Positions 36,342 through 45,627 of a stretch of 64,000 nt of DNA are shown here, one piece after another. The stretch lies in the NCBI RefSeq assembly GCF_013213835.1, contig NZ_JABSSU010000001.1:124001-188000 (forward strand), given 5' to 3'. The notes below the pieces were generated by a model. The model did no database searches and was not told the DNA's origin. It was given only the letters and a program-made list of their open reading frames with translations. The position numbers and the translations under genes are program-made. Numbering within the stretch: position 1 is the first letter of the stretch; each line of letters opens with the position of its first letter. Origin of the DNA: Winogradskyella sp. GTDB lineage: Bacteria; Bacteroidota; Bacteroidia; Flavobacteriales; Flavobacteriaceae.

Positions 36342-37022
36342 TTAGCTGAATTTTGTGTCTAATTTTATGTAGTCAAGCAGTTCACGTCGTGTTTCATCTT
36401 CTTTGAATTTTCCGCCAAACTCTGAAGTCACCGTACTGCTTTCTATATCTTTTATTCCTCGAGAATTCACACATAAATGCTTCGCGTCGATTATACATGC
36501 TACATCTTCGGTTCCTAGAGCTTCTTGAAGTTCTCGTACAATTTGAATGGTAAGTCTTTCTTGAACCTGCGGGCGTCTTGCATAGTAATCAACAATACGA
36601 TTCATTTTAGAAAGACCAACAACCGTTCCATTAGAAATATAAGCAACATGCGCTCTACCAACAATAGGTAAAAAATGATGTTCGCAGGTTGAATACACAG
36701 TGATGTTTTTTTCAACAAGCATTTCACCGTATTTATATTTGTTTTCAAAACTAGCGGCATTAGGTTTTTTTTCAGGGTCTAAACCGCTAAAAATTTCGTT
36801 AACAAACATTTTTGCTATTCTTTTCGGTGTACCACTGAGGCTGTCATCCGTTAAGTCTAGACCTAATGTTTCCATTATATGCTTCATATCATCAATGATA
36901 ATATTAATCTTTTCTTTGTCAGATAAATCAAAAGCATCTTCTCGCATTGGTGTGTCGCTAGAAGTTCCAATATGATTATCGCCTATAAAATCAATATCAT
37001 TTAAAGTGCCATTGCTTTTCAT
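36342..37022 (-). CDS. folE: GTP cyclohydrolase I
   Basis: Converts GTP to 7,8-dihydroneopterin triphosphate, the first step of folate (and here also queuosine precursor) synthesis. Zinc ligands Cys113 and His116 in STCEHHFLPIVGR and Cys184 in HLCVNSRGIKD; substrate motifs GLSKMNRIVDYYARRPQVQE. 226 residues. The N-terminal 35 residues are a variable extension. Confidence 0.96.
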   Translation of the reverse strand: MKSNGTLNDIDFIGDNHIGTSSDTPMREDAFDLSDKEKINIIIDDMKHIMETLGLDLTDDSLSGTPKRIAKMFVNEIFSGLDPEKKPNAASFENKYKYGEMLVEKNITVYSTCEHHFLPIVGRAHVAYISNGTVVGLSKMNRIVDYYARRPQVQERLTIQIVRELQEALGTEDVACIIDAKHLCVNSRGIKDIESSTVTSEFGGKFKEDETRRELLDYIKLDTKFS

Positions 37023-37091
37023 TTTTTTACATTTTATGTGTTCATATAAAAATAGAATTGCAAAGATAAGTAATAAAAACAGTATGTGTAG

Positions 37092-37105
37092 GGTAGGAGT
37101 TTTAT
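37092..37105 (+). promoter_or_regulatory. Third copy of the GGTAGGAGTTTTAT element, before the adhesin operon
   Basis: Exactly identical over 14 bp to the element in front of fecR (8730-8717, minus strand). It also begins a hairpin, GGTAGGA with TCCTATC (37108-37114). It stands 114 bp before the operon start at 37220. The AT-tract seen before the other two copies is missing here. Confidence 0.4.
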
Positions 37106-37219
37106 TATCCTATCTGTTATATAAGTAAAACCGTTGAAAAACCAATATCATTGATAAATTAACAGCGGTTATTATAAAATTTTCTTAATTTTCCGAACTT
37201 ATAAAATTACGGTTAAGCC

Positions 37220-37681
37220 ATGAAGAAATTACTGACTATTCTCGTTGTAATAATGATGCCTATTGTTGTTTTTGGGCAGCAGAAAATAAAAAAGCAACCC
37301 ATTCCTTTAGCCAAATACGACGATAATGTTGATCTTCCTCTTACTACAAAGGAAAGAGCACAGATCATTGAAGTTTATGGTGAATTCGCAAACAAATATG
37401 TTTTTAGTAATGAAAATAGACTTAGAGCAATAAAACATATATTGAGAAACAGAGTTATTTTTAAAAGGATTACGGATGCTAACGAAATGAAGGAATGCCC
37501 TTTGCTTTCAGAAATTTCTCTTTTTAACAAATATGTTCCAACAATAAAAAGAGATAAGGTTTTTGAACCACAGAATTTTAATCCATTGAAATATAATTTC
37601 CAATTTTACACTACAGAAGCATCCATGGTAAAAGTGGATAATACAGATTATTATATCATTATAAAATCTCAACATGAATAA
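37220..37681 (+). CDS. Small secreted protein of unknown function
   Basis: 153 residues with a signal peptide (about 1-19, ending VFGQ). Not recognised. The mature part is basic and has a patterned C-terminus (EPQNFNPLKYNFQFYTTE, VDNTDYYIIIKSQ). The stop overlaps the first possible start of the giant protein gene, so the two form an operon. It may assist or be exported together with the giant protein, but this is only inferred from the linkage. Confidence 0.7.
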   Translation: MKKLLTILVVIMMPIVVFGQQKIKKQPIPLAKYDDNVDLPLTTKERAQIIEVYGEFANKYVFSNENRLRAIKHILRNRVIFKRITDANEMKECPLLSEISLFNKYVPTIKRDKVFEPQNFNPLKYNFQFYTTEASMVKVDNTDYYIIIKSQHE

Positions 37682-40600
37682 AAAAACTACCCTAAATATG
37701 AAGTATTTATTTACTACAGTAGCCTTAGTATTTTCTTCAGTTCTTTTTGCGCAAGAAATTATTATGGATAACACTACCGTTAATGCATGTGGCGGTGTCT
37801 TTTATGATTCAGGAGGCGAATTTGGAAATTATGGTAATGATGAAAACTTCGTAATTACCATTTGCCCTGAAGAAGCAGGCCAAAAGGTTCAATTAGACTT
37901 TACATCATTCGTTACTCAATTGAATGTCGACATTATGACAATATATAATGGTGATTCAACCGCTGCTCCACCATTCGGTCAATTTTCCGGACCTGCAGGT
38001 CCAGGCTTCGCCCAAGCTACTACTGAAAACGCTAGTGGTTGTCTAACCATAGAGTTTGTTTCTGATGGTTCAGGTGCTGGATCTGGATGGGCTGCAACAG
38101 TCTCATGTTTAACACCATGTCAAACTATCAATTCCCAAATAGACACATTCGACCCTATGCCGACACCAGAAGGATATATTAGAGTTTGTCCTAACGAAGA
38201 TATTACATTAACGGGAAGTGGTATTTTTGAATTTGATGGCACAGGCGCAACTTATGAATGGGATTTAGGTAATGGAACTACAGTAGACGGACAGACAGCT
38301 ACCTTTTCATATGATACTCCTGGTGTTTACATAGTGAATTTAAATATTAGAGATGCTAATTTTAGTATTGACCCTGAAGGTTGTGCAAACACAAACCTAA
38401 TTAATCAAGTGGTTCAAGTAGGTACACCAGCAGATTTCACTGGAACTCAGGCAGCAGAGACAACTTTATGTTATGGTGAGAGTACAACAATAGAAGGAGT
38501 TGTTAACGCCACACCTTTTATTAACGATTGTACACCACCTGTCAGTGGAACAACCTTTCTACCAGATGGCTCAGGAGCTGAGTATACGACTTGTATAACA
38601 GTTGATTGTTTTGATTCTAACCAAACTTTAACTGATCCGAATCAGTTGATTGAAGTTTGTGTAAATATGGAACATTCGTATTCTGGTGATTTAGATATTT
38701 TCATAGCAAGTCCAAATGGTCAAGAAATTAGATTATTTGACCAAGCCGGTGGAGGAACTTATTTTGGTGGTGCTAATGATGATGGTTCTACCACGCCAGG
38801 AACTGGCGAGCAGTATTGTTTTTCTATGTCTGCGGCCGTGTTATTAGCAAATGCCCCAACAGAAACTAATGGAACCAATCCACCGAATAACTCATGGGTG
38901 CCTGGAACTTATTTACCTTTTGAAAGTTTTAATGGATTAGTAGGTAGCCCCTTAAATGGTGATTGGTGTATTAGAATTGTTGATAATTTATCGATTGATA
39001 ATGGTTATATTTTTGAATGGTTTTTGAATTTTGACCCAACAATTCAACCACCAGAATTATCTTTTACCCCAACAATAACCTCAGAAACTTGGGATGCAGA
39101 TCCAACAATTACAGATACAACAGGTAATATAATAACAGTGACACCACCAGATGCGGGTCAGTATTGTTATACCTATAGAGCTGTAGATGATTTTGGTTGT
39201 GAGTATACTGAAGAAGTTTGTATAGATGTTTTACCTGAGATTGTTACTGAATTACCTAATGATTTATTTGTTTGCGATACAGGTTCTCCACCTTATTTAT
39301 TCGACTTAGACTCAAATACAGCAATAGTTACTGCTTCGGCAACAAACGTTGCAGATTTAGTTGTAACATATCATAATACACAAGCTGATGCTGATGCAGA
39401 TATAGGTGCGTTGGGTGGGCTTGACAGTTATACAGGGACAGATGGAGAAATCATATACATCAGAGTAGAATATTTAAATTCTGGATGTTATGAAGTCCTA
39501 CCTTTTACACTTAATGTTTCAGGACAACCTAATATAAATACCGTATTTGATTTAGAACTATGTGATGACCCATCAAATGATGATGTAGAAGAATTTGATT
39601 TAAGTGCTCAAACTGCTGGTATTCTGGGTGCTCAGTCACCAACAGCATTTAATGTGACCTATCATTTAAGTGCAGCTGATGCAACTGCAGGAACAGGTGT
39701 TTTACCTGTTTTATATACTAATACAGTAAATCCTCAAGAAATTTATGTGAGAATTGAAAGTGTTGGTGATTCCAGTTGTTTCAATGCTTCAGCGACCCCA
39801 GCGTTTAATCTAGTCGTTTTAGATCGGGATATTCCTACGTTTGATATTACACCGACTTGTGATGGTGCAACAGTGAATATTACAGGTACTGTGGGCGGAA
39901 CATTTGAGTTTACTGCTTTTCCTGGACCTGGGGTTACAATTGATCCTGCAACTGGTTTGGTAACTGGGGCAGTTTCAGGTTTACCATATGATATTCAATA
40001 TACGACTAATGGTGTTTGTCCAGATGTATTAATTCAGACATTTACAGTACTTACACAAGATGTTGCAACTTTTGAAATAACTCCAACTTGTGATGGTGGA
40101 ACAATAAATATTACTGGAACATCTGGAGGAACATTTAGTTTTAATCCTACACCTGTTGATGCGGCTGTGATTGATCCTTCTACAGGTACTGTAACAGGTG
40201 CAACACCAGGCGCTACTTATAGTATTGATTATACAACTTCTGGGGTTTGTCCAGATTCTGTCATCCAGGATTTAACGGTTTTAACATTGGATGATCCTAG
40301 TTTTCAGTTAACACCAACATGTGATGGAGCGACTGCTAATGTCAACGGGGATTTAGGTGGAACATTTGCTTTTAATCCAGATCCTATGGATGGAGCGGTT
40401 ATCGATGTTAATTCTGGAACCATAACTAATGGTACTTCCGGTGCTACCTATACAGTAGAGTATACTACTAATGGTGATTGTCAGCAAAGTTTATTACAAG
40501 ATGTAACGGTGACTATAACTGATGATCCGAGTTTTCAAGTTACACCTGATTGTACAGGTGCTATTGTAAGTAATATTGCTACACCTGGTGGCGAATTTGT

Positions 40601-43600
40601 TCTTATTTCAGGTGGTGCAGGTACTGTGGATCTTGTAACTGGTGAGTTAACAGGTGCAGATCCAAATACGACTTACACAATTAGTTATACAACATCTGGT
40701 ATATGTTCTGCGTCTTTAGAGTTGTCTTTTACAACATTACCGGTCGACGACTCAACCTTCAGTATAGTTCCTACATGCGAAGGTGGTTTTGTAGACATGG
40801 TAGTTACGCCTGGAGGTATATTCAGTTTTAATCCTGATCCTATGGATGGTGTGGTTATAGATGCAGTTACAGGAACGATTACTGGAGGTCAACCAGGAGC
40901 GACTTATACGGTTACCCATACCACTACGGGCACTTGTCCAAGTTCTACAGATGTGACCTTTACGGTCAATCCATTACCAGCTTTAGTAGTACCAACACCA
41001 TTAGAAGTGTGTGACGATGGTACACCAGACGGATTAACTGAGATAGATTTAAGCATTAAGAATATAGAGATTAGTGGCAATAACCCGAGTTATTCGGTGA
41101 GTTATTATTTTGATGCAGCAGAAGCCATAGCAGGCACTAATCCACTGGCGATTCCATATACTAATGTGAGTAATCCACAAACAGTACATGTGAGAGTAGA
41201 AGACATCAATACGGGCTGTTTTGATGTGACCACTTTAGAGTTATCTGTAGAGCAAGCACCTGTAGCTTTTGATCCAGAGCCGCTACGTTTTTGTGATCCT
41301 GACAATGATGGATTTGGGATTTTTGATTTAACCGCAAGAGACGCAGAGATCACTGGAGGCATTGCAGATTTAAGTGTGACTTACCATGAGACCTTTGTCA
41401 ATGCAGATAATAATGTAGATGCTATAGATACGAGTGTATTATACAGTAATATTGTAGTGAACACCCAAACGCTTTATGCAAGAGTAGAGAGTTCAACCAT
41501 AGCGACGGACTGTGCAACGATAGTGGAACTACAATTAATTGTAGAGCCAAGCCCACAGATTGAAACACCAACACCATTAGAAGTTTGTGATGATATCTCA
41601 GCGGATGGATTTGCGATGTTCGATTTAACGACAAAAGCAGAAGAAGTATTGAACGGATTAGACCCGTTACAATATACAGTAACGTATTATGTCACCCCAG
41701 AAGATGCAGATTTACCAGCCAATGCGATAGCTAATCCAGCAGCTTACTTCAATACAGACGATTTTAACCAAACGATATGGATCCGTGTAGAAGATAGTAA
41801 TACAGTAGAAGGCTGTTATAAGGTTGTTGAGTTAGAATTGATTGTTAACCCACTACCAGTATTGACGCAACCAAGTCCATTAGAGTTATGTGATGTAGAT
41901 AATCCAGGAGATGAGCAAGAAGGTTTTACCTTAGAAGAGGCTAACTCAGAGATTTTAGCAGGACAGAATGGTATTACATTAACGTATTATGAGACTCAGA
42001 TTGATGCAGATGCTGCATCAAACCCAATAGTAAGTTTATATACAAACACTAGCAACCCACAAACCGTGTTTGTAAGAGGGGAGAATGACCTAACAGGCTG
42101 CTACAGTACTATTACGTTAACTTTGAGAGTGAATCCTATCCCATCACCAGAGCCAAATCCAGAGCCACTTGAGGTCTGTGATGATGACAATGATGGCTTT
42201 GCTGTGTTTGATTTAGAAGAGCGTACCCAAGATATTATCAATGGGGAATTAGATGTTGTGATTACCTATCATGAGACAGAGGAAGAGGCTGAACAGGGAG
42301 AGAATGCTATTACCGGCTTATATACGAATATAGAAGCCAATACTCAGGTGATTTACGTACGTTCTACGAATATCAATACAGGTTGTTTTAGTTTAACACA
42401 AAACACATTAGAACTTATAGTAGTACCAGCACCAGAGGTACCAACAGATATGGAGCCATTGGTTGAATGTGATGATGATAATGATGGTATCACACAGTTT
42501 AACTTAAATGATAAGGAATCAGAGATCTTAGGGACACAAGATGCCACAGCATTAGATTTAACCTATCACGTTACTGCAGCCGATGCAGAGAGTGGCAATA
42601 ACCCTATCATTAATGAAGGGAACTACACAAATACATCCAACCCACAGACCATTTATGTAAGGTTATATAACCCAACAACAATGTGTTATGATACGGGTAT
42701 GTTTGACTTAGAAGTTAATTTACCACCAGTAGCGATACAACCAAGTCCATTAGAGCTGTGTGATGATTTTGGTGAAGTACCAGGTGATGAACAAACGGTA
42801 TTTGACTTAACGGTTAAGGATGTAGAGATCACCGGAGGTAATTCTAGTTGGATAGTGACATATTATGAGACAGATGCCGATGCACAATCACAGATGAATG
42901 CGATACCAGATCCGACAGCTTATACCAATACGTCAGTGAACAATCTACCGGCGAATCCACAGACCTTGTATGTTGTGGTTACCGATACAGATACCGGTTG
43001 TGTAGATTATACGATTATGACCATTAGAGTGTTACCAAACCCAACACCAACGACAGATAACATCCCAGCGATAGAGTTGTGTGATGATAACAATCCAGGT
43101 GACGAGCAAGAGGTGTTTGATTTAACAGAGAATGAGTTATTGATATTAAATGGTGAATTAGGAGTAAGTGCAAGTTATCATACGACAGAGGAAGATGCTC
43201 ATGCCAATGAAAATGCTATAGCAGATGAGACACAGTACACCAATACAGAAGCGATAGAGCAGATTTATGTTCGAGTGACCAATGATGTTACGGGCTGTTA
43301 TGCTATAGTAAACTTCACGATTCAAGTCCATCCATTACCAGAAGTGGTAGCAGTGACAGACTTTATTCAATGTGAATTAAACACAGATGGTTTTGATAAT
43401 TTTGATTTAACGACCAAGGATGCAGAAGTATTGAATGGACAAGATCCAACACTATTCACAGTAACATATCATGTGAGTTTAGCAGATGCGTCATCGGCAG
43501 ATCCAAACAACATCAATGCACTGGTGAGTCCATATACGAACATTAGTAATCCACAAGAGATCTTTGTGAGAATCACAAACAACACAACAGGCTGTTATAT

Positions 43601-44969
43601 AGCGACACAACGTTTTAATATCGAAGTACAAGAAGCGGCACAGGCGAACCCAGATATGGAGCCAATCCTATATGAGGAATGTGATGATGCTATTGATGGT
43701 GATGCTGATCCGAGTAATGACAGTACACAATTTATCTTATCGAGTCAGAATACAGAGGTGTTAGATGGCCAAGACCCATTGAATTACATTGTGAGTTATT
43801 ACGCCACGGCAGAAGATGCAGACTTAGGTGTGAATCCATTACCAGACACCTATGAGAATGTAACCAATCCACAGGTGATCTATGCTAGAGTAGATAACAA
43901 TACCTTAGAGGTCATAGGCATTAACTTAGACTTAGCAGCTTTAGATATCACTGCAGGCTTAGATTTAAATGCAGATGGTACGATAGACACCTATGACACA
44001 GACATGGATGGAGTGTTTGATTTGGTAGACGTAGATGGGGACAATATCTCAGATGTATTAAGTACGACAATAGATGGTATCATCACAGCGATAGATATCG
44101 ATGGAGACGGACAAGCAGATGCAGTAGATTTAAACAACGATGGTACTTTAGATAACCAACAAGACAGTTCTATCTGTTATGAAGTTGCAGAGTTGACCTT
44201 ACAGGTGAACCCATTACCAAACTTTAGTCTGGCAGAGACATATATCTTATGTATTGACAGAGATGATACGACCTTTACCGATGAGCTGATATTAGAGACA
44301 GGCTTATCTGAGGTAGATTACACCTTTGAGTGGACATTAGACGGTACTGTAATCGCAGGAGCCACGGGATCAAGCTATATGCCAACCCAAGGCGGTGTGT
44401 ATAGTGTAACGGCAACAGACCAGACGACCTCTACAGCGACGAATTGTACGTTTACTCAAGAGACGACAGTGATAGAGAGCCGACGTCCAGACTTAAGTTT
44501 AACATGGTTAACACAAGCATTTGCAGATAATCACGTTATAGAAGCAGTGGCTACAGGCATTGGAGAGTATGAGTATAGTTTAGATGGCGGTACTTGGCAA
44601 GACAGTGGCTTGTTTAGTAACGTATCGGCAGGAGAGCATACGGTAGAGGCAAGAGATAAGAATGGTTGTGGTATTGCAACGGCCATGATAACGGTGATTG
44701 ATTATCCATTGTATTTTACACCAAATGGTGATGGTATGAATGAGACTTGGAATATTTATGGAGGAGGCCTTCTATCCACGGCTAAAATTTATATATTTGA
44801 CAGATATGGGAAACTACTCAAGCAGATTAGTCCATTAGGTGCAGGTTGGGACGGTACTTACAATGGTAATCTGATGCCAACTAGTGATTATTGGTTCACC
44901 ATAGAGTATGTAGACCCAGTATCAAACCAACAGAAAGAGTTTAAAGCTCATTTTACCTTAAAGAGGTGA
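37674..44969 (+). CDS. Giant type IX-secreted repeat protein (adhesin-like)
   Basis: 2,431 residues. Order: signal peptide (ending LFAQ); CUB domain (about 37755-38120); PKD domain (38170-38370, EWDLGNGTTVDG); proprotein-convertase P domain (38590-39030, YSGDLDIFIASPNG, NGDWCIRIVDN); an Ig-like stretch; two B repeats; five A repeats of about 77 residues (39830-40970, PTCDG...GGTFSFNP...YTT.G.C); ten more B repeats of about 90 residues (40975-44220, LEVCDD...FDL...YHxTxxDA...YTNxxNPQxIYVRV...GC); a calcium-binding-type insert inside the last B repeat; two more Ig-like domains; and a CHU_C/type B sorting domain (YFTPNGDGMNETWNIYG, IFDRYGKLL, GWDGTYNG). Probably a surface or gliding-related adhesin. 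An alternative start at 37698 also gives a good signal peptide. Confidence 0.9.
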   Translation: MNKKTTLNMKYLFTTVALVFSSVLFAQEIIMDNTTVNACGGVFYDSGGEFGNYGNDENFVITICPEEAGQKVQLDFTSFVTQLNVDIMTIYNGDSTAAPPFGQFSGPAGPGFAQATTENASGCLTIEFVSDGSGAGSGWAATVSCLTPCQTINSQIDTFDPMPTPEGYIRVCPNEDITLTGSGIFEFDGTGATYEWDLGNGTTVDGQTATFSYDTPGVYIVNLNIRDANFSIDPEGCANTNLINQVVQVGTPADFTGTQAAETTLCYGESTTIEGVVNATPFINDCTPPVSGTTFLPDGSGAEYTTCITVDCFDSNQTLTDPNQLIEVCVNMEHSYSGDLDIFIASPNGQEIRLFDQAGGGTYFGGANDDGSTTPGTGEQYCFSMSAAVLLANAPTETNGTNPPNNSWVPGTYLPFESFNGLVGSPLNGDWCIRIVDNLSIDNGYIFEWFLNFDPTIQPPELSFTPTITSETWDADPTITDTTGNIITVTPPDAGQYCYTYRAVDDFGCEYTEEVCIDVLPEIVTELPNDLFVCDTGSPPYLFDLDSNTAIVTASATNVADLVVTYHNTQADADADIGALGGLDSYTGTDGEIIYIRVEYLNSGCYEVLPFTLNVSGQPNINTVFDLELCDDPSNDDVEEFDLSAQTAGILGAQSPTAFNVTYHLSAADATAGTGVLPVLYTNTVNPQEIYVRIESVGDSSCFNASATPAFNLVVLDRDIPTFDITPTCDGATVNITGTVGGTFEFTAFPGPGVTIDPATGLVTGAVSGLPYDIQYTTNGVCPDVLIQTFTVLTQDVATFEITPTCDGGTINITGTSGGTFSFNPTPVDAAVIDPSTGTVTGATPGATYSIDYTTSGVCPDSVIQDLTVLTLDDPSFQLTPTCDGATANVNGDLGGTFAFNPDPMDGAVIDVNSGTITNGTSGATYTVEYTTNGDCQQSLLQDVTVTITDDPSFQVTPDCTGAIVSNIATPGGEFVLISGGAGTVDLVTGELTGADPNTTYTISYTTSGICSASLELSFTTLPVDDSTFSIVPTCEGGFVDMVVTPGGIFSFNPDPMDGVVIDAVTGTITGGQPGATYTVTHTTTGTCPSSTDVTFTVNPLPALVVPTPLEVCDDGTPDGLTEIDLSIKNIEISGNNPSYSVSYYFDAAEAIAGTNPLAIPYTNVSNPQTVHVRVEDINTGCFDVTTLELSVEQAPVAFDPEPLRFCDPDNDGFGIFDLTARDAEITGGIADLSVTYHETFVNADNNVDAIDTSVLYSNIVVNTQTLYARVESSTIATDCATIVELQLIVEPSPQIETPTPLEVCDDISADGFAMFDLTTKAEEVLNGLDPLQYTVTYYVTPEDADLPANAIANPAAYFNTDDFNQTIWIRVEDSNTVEGCYKVVELELIVNPLPVLTQPSPLELCDVDNPGDEQEGFTLEEANSEILAGQNGITLTYYETQIDADAASNPIVSLYTNTSNPQTVFVRGENDLTGCYSTITLTLRVNPIPSPEPNPEPLEVCDDDNDGFAVFDLEERTQDIINGELDVVITYHETEEEAEQGENAITGLYTNIEANTQVIYVRSTNINTGCFSLTQNTLELIVVPAPEVPTDMEPLVECDDDNDGITQFNLNDKESEILGTQDATALDLTYHVTAADAESGNNPIINEGNYTNTSNPQTIYVRLYNPTTMCYDTGMFDLEVNLPPVAIQPSPLELCDDFGEVPGDEQTVFDLTVKDVEITGGNSSWIVTYYETDADAQSQMNAIPDPTAYTNTSVNNLPANPQTLYVVVTDTDTGCVDYTIMTIRVLPNPTPTTDNIPAIELCDDNNPGDEQEVFDLTENELLILNGELGVSASYHTTEEDAHANENAIADETQYTNTEAIEQIYVRVTNDVTGCYAIVNFTIQVHPLPEVVAVTDFIQCELNTDGFDNFDLTTKDAEVLNGQDPTLFTVTYHVSLADASSADPNNINALVSPYTNISNPQEIFVRITNNTTGCYIATQRFNIEVQEAAQANPDMEPILYEECDDAIDGDADPSNDSTQFILSSQNTEVLDGQDPLNYIVSYYATAEDADLGVNPLPDTYENVTNPQVIYARVDNNTLEVIGINLDLAALDITAGLDLNADGTIDTYDTDMDGVFDLVDVDGDNISDVLSTTIDGIITAIDIDGDGQADAVDLNNDGTLDNQQDSSICYEVAELTLQVNPLPNFSLAETYILCIDRDDTTFTDELILETGLSEVDYTFEWTLDGTVIAGATGSSYMPTQGGVYSVTATDQTTSTATNCTFTQETTVIESRRPDLSLTWLTQAFADNHVIEAVATGIGEYEYSLDGGTWQDSGLFSNVSAGEHTVEARDKNGCGIATAMITVIDYPLYFTPNGDGMNETWNIYGGGLLSTAKIYIFDRYGKLLKQISPLGAGWDGTYNGNLMPTSDYWFTIEYVDPVSNQQKEFKAHFTLKR
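43891..44160. repeat. Ca-binding-type insertion flanked by short direct repeats
   Basis: About 260 bp encoding DLNADGTIDTYDTDMDGVFD, then VDGDN, DIDGDGQADAVDLNNDGTLD interrupts the twelfth B repeat between NPQVIYARVDN and SSICYEVAEL. TAGATAAC occurs at both edges (43891 and 44149), as expected for an insertion between direct repeats. Confidence 0.6.
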
Positions 44970-45010
44970 TAAAGGTCTAAAGAACACTAAAACATATATT
45001 AGAAATTAAG

Positions 45011-45045
45011 GAGAGTTGCTCAATTGAAGTGACTCTCTTTTTTTA
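45011..45045 (+). terminator. Terminator of the adhesin operon
   Basis: GAGAGT/ACTCTC stem, 15-nt loop, then a T-run, about 40 bp after the stop codon. Confidence 0.65.
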
Positions 45046-45115
45046 TACAAGTCTATATCAAATGAAAAGGATTAAAAAACAAGTAAAACTTATTCTAGAC
45101 TAAGTCTTACTTTAT

Positions 45116-45157
45116 GATTGATTGTTTTTTGATTGATTGTTTTTTGATTGTTTTTTT
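45116..45157. repeat. 15-bp tandem repeat
   Basis: GATTGATTGTTTTTT at 45116-45130 and again at 45131-45145, followed by a shortened unit GATTGTTTTTTT (45146-45157). Confidence 0.85.
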
Positions 45158-45604
45158 AGAACATTGAAACAATTAGTTCAATGATCAGTTTAGCTAATGT
45201 CATCATAATTTTTTGGTTTAGAGGTTAATTATTTACTACTATTTGTTTGATTGAGTTTTCAATATATATCGAGAGTAAATATTCTTCCAAACAAATTATT
45301 TGAATTCTATGAATTTGAATTTGAATATATAAGTAAAAAGATCGTATGTATTACAATAATTTGTGACCTTTCTTCATTAAGGTTAATAAAAATAATATAA
45401 ATGACTTTAAAAGGTTATAAAATGTAATAATTGTAGGGTGTTTTGACTAGTGATTTTAAAATTGTAGAGGGATTTCATTCATAAATTTGCTAAAAATCGA
45501 CTTTTCATCTTTTTAACAACAGATTAGTATGATATAAATCATAGTTTTTTTTGATATGATTTTTGTATTTGATTTGAGATAAGTTTATTAGCGTTTTTTA
45601 CATG

Positions 45605-45612
45605 TATATTTG
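45605..45612 (+). promoter_or_regulatory. -7 promoter element for the nuclease gene
   Basis: TATATTTG, exact TAnnTTTG match, 15 bp before the ATG. Confidence 0.5.
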
Positions 45613-45627
45613 TTGAAAATTTAAAAA

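Larger units (their letters stand above)
45046..45627. other. 580-bp AT-rich gap
   Basis: No gene supported. It contains the tandem repeat described next, a CATTGAA/TTCAATG inverted repeat (45162-45168, 45177-45183) and the promoter of the nuclease gene at its right end. Only ORFs of a dozen or so codons were seen. Confidence 0.6.

Noticed and set aside
40978-44220. Regular repeats suggesting a CRISPR array
   Set aside because: Period is about 270-300 bp, in one open reading frame, with protein-level conservation; no short identical repeats with unique spacers.
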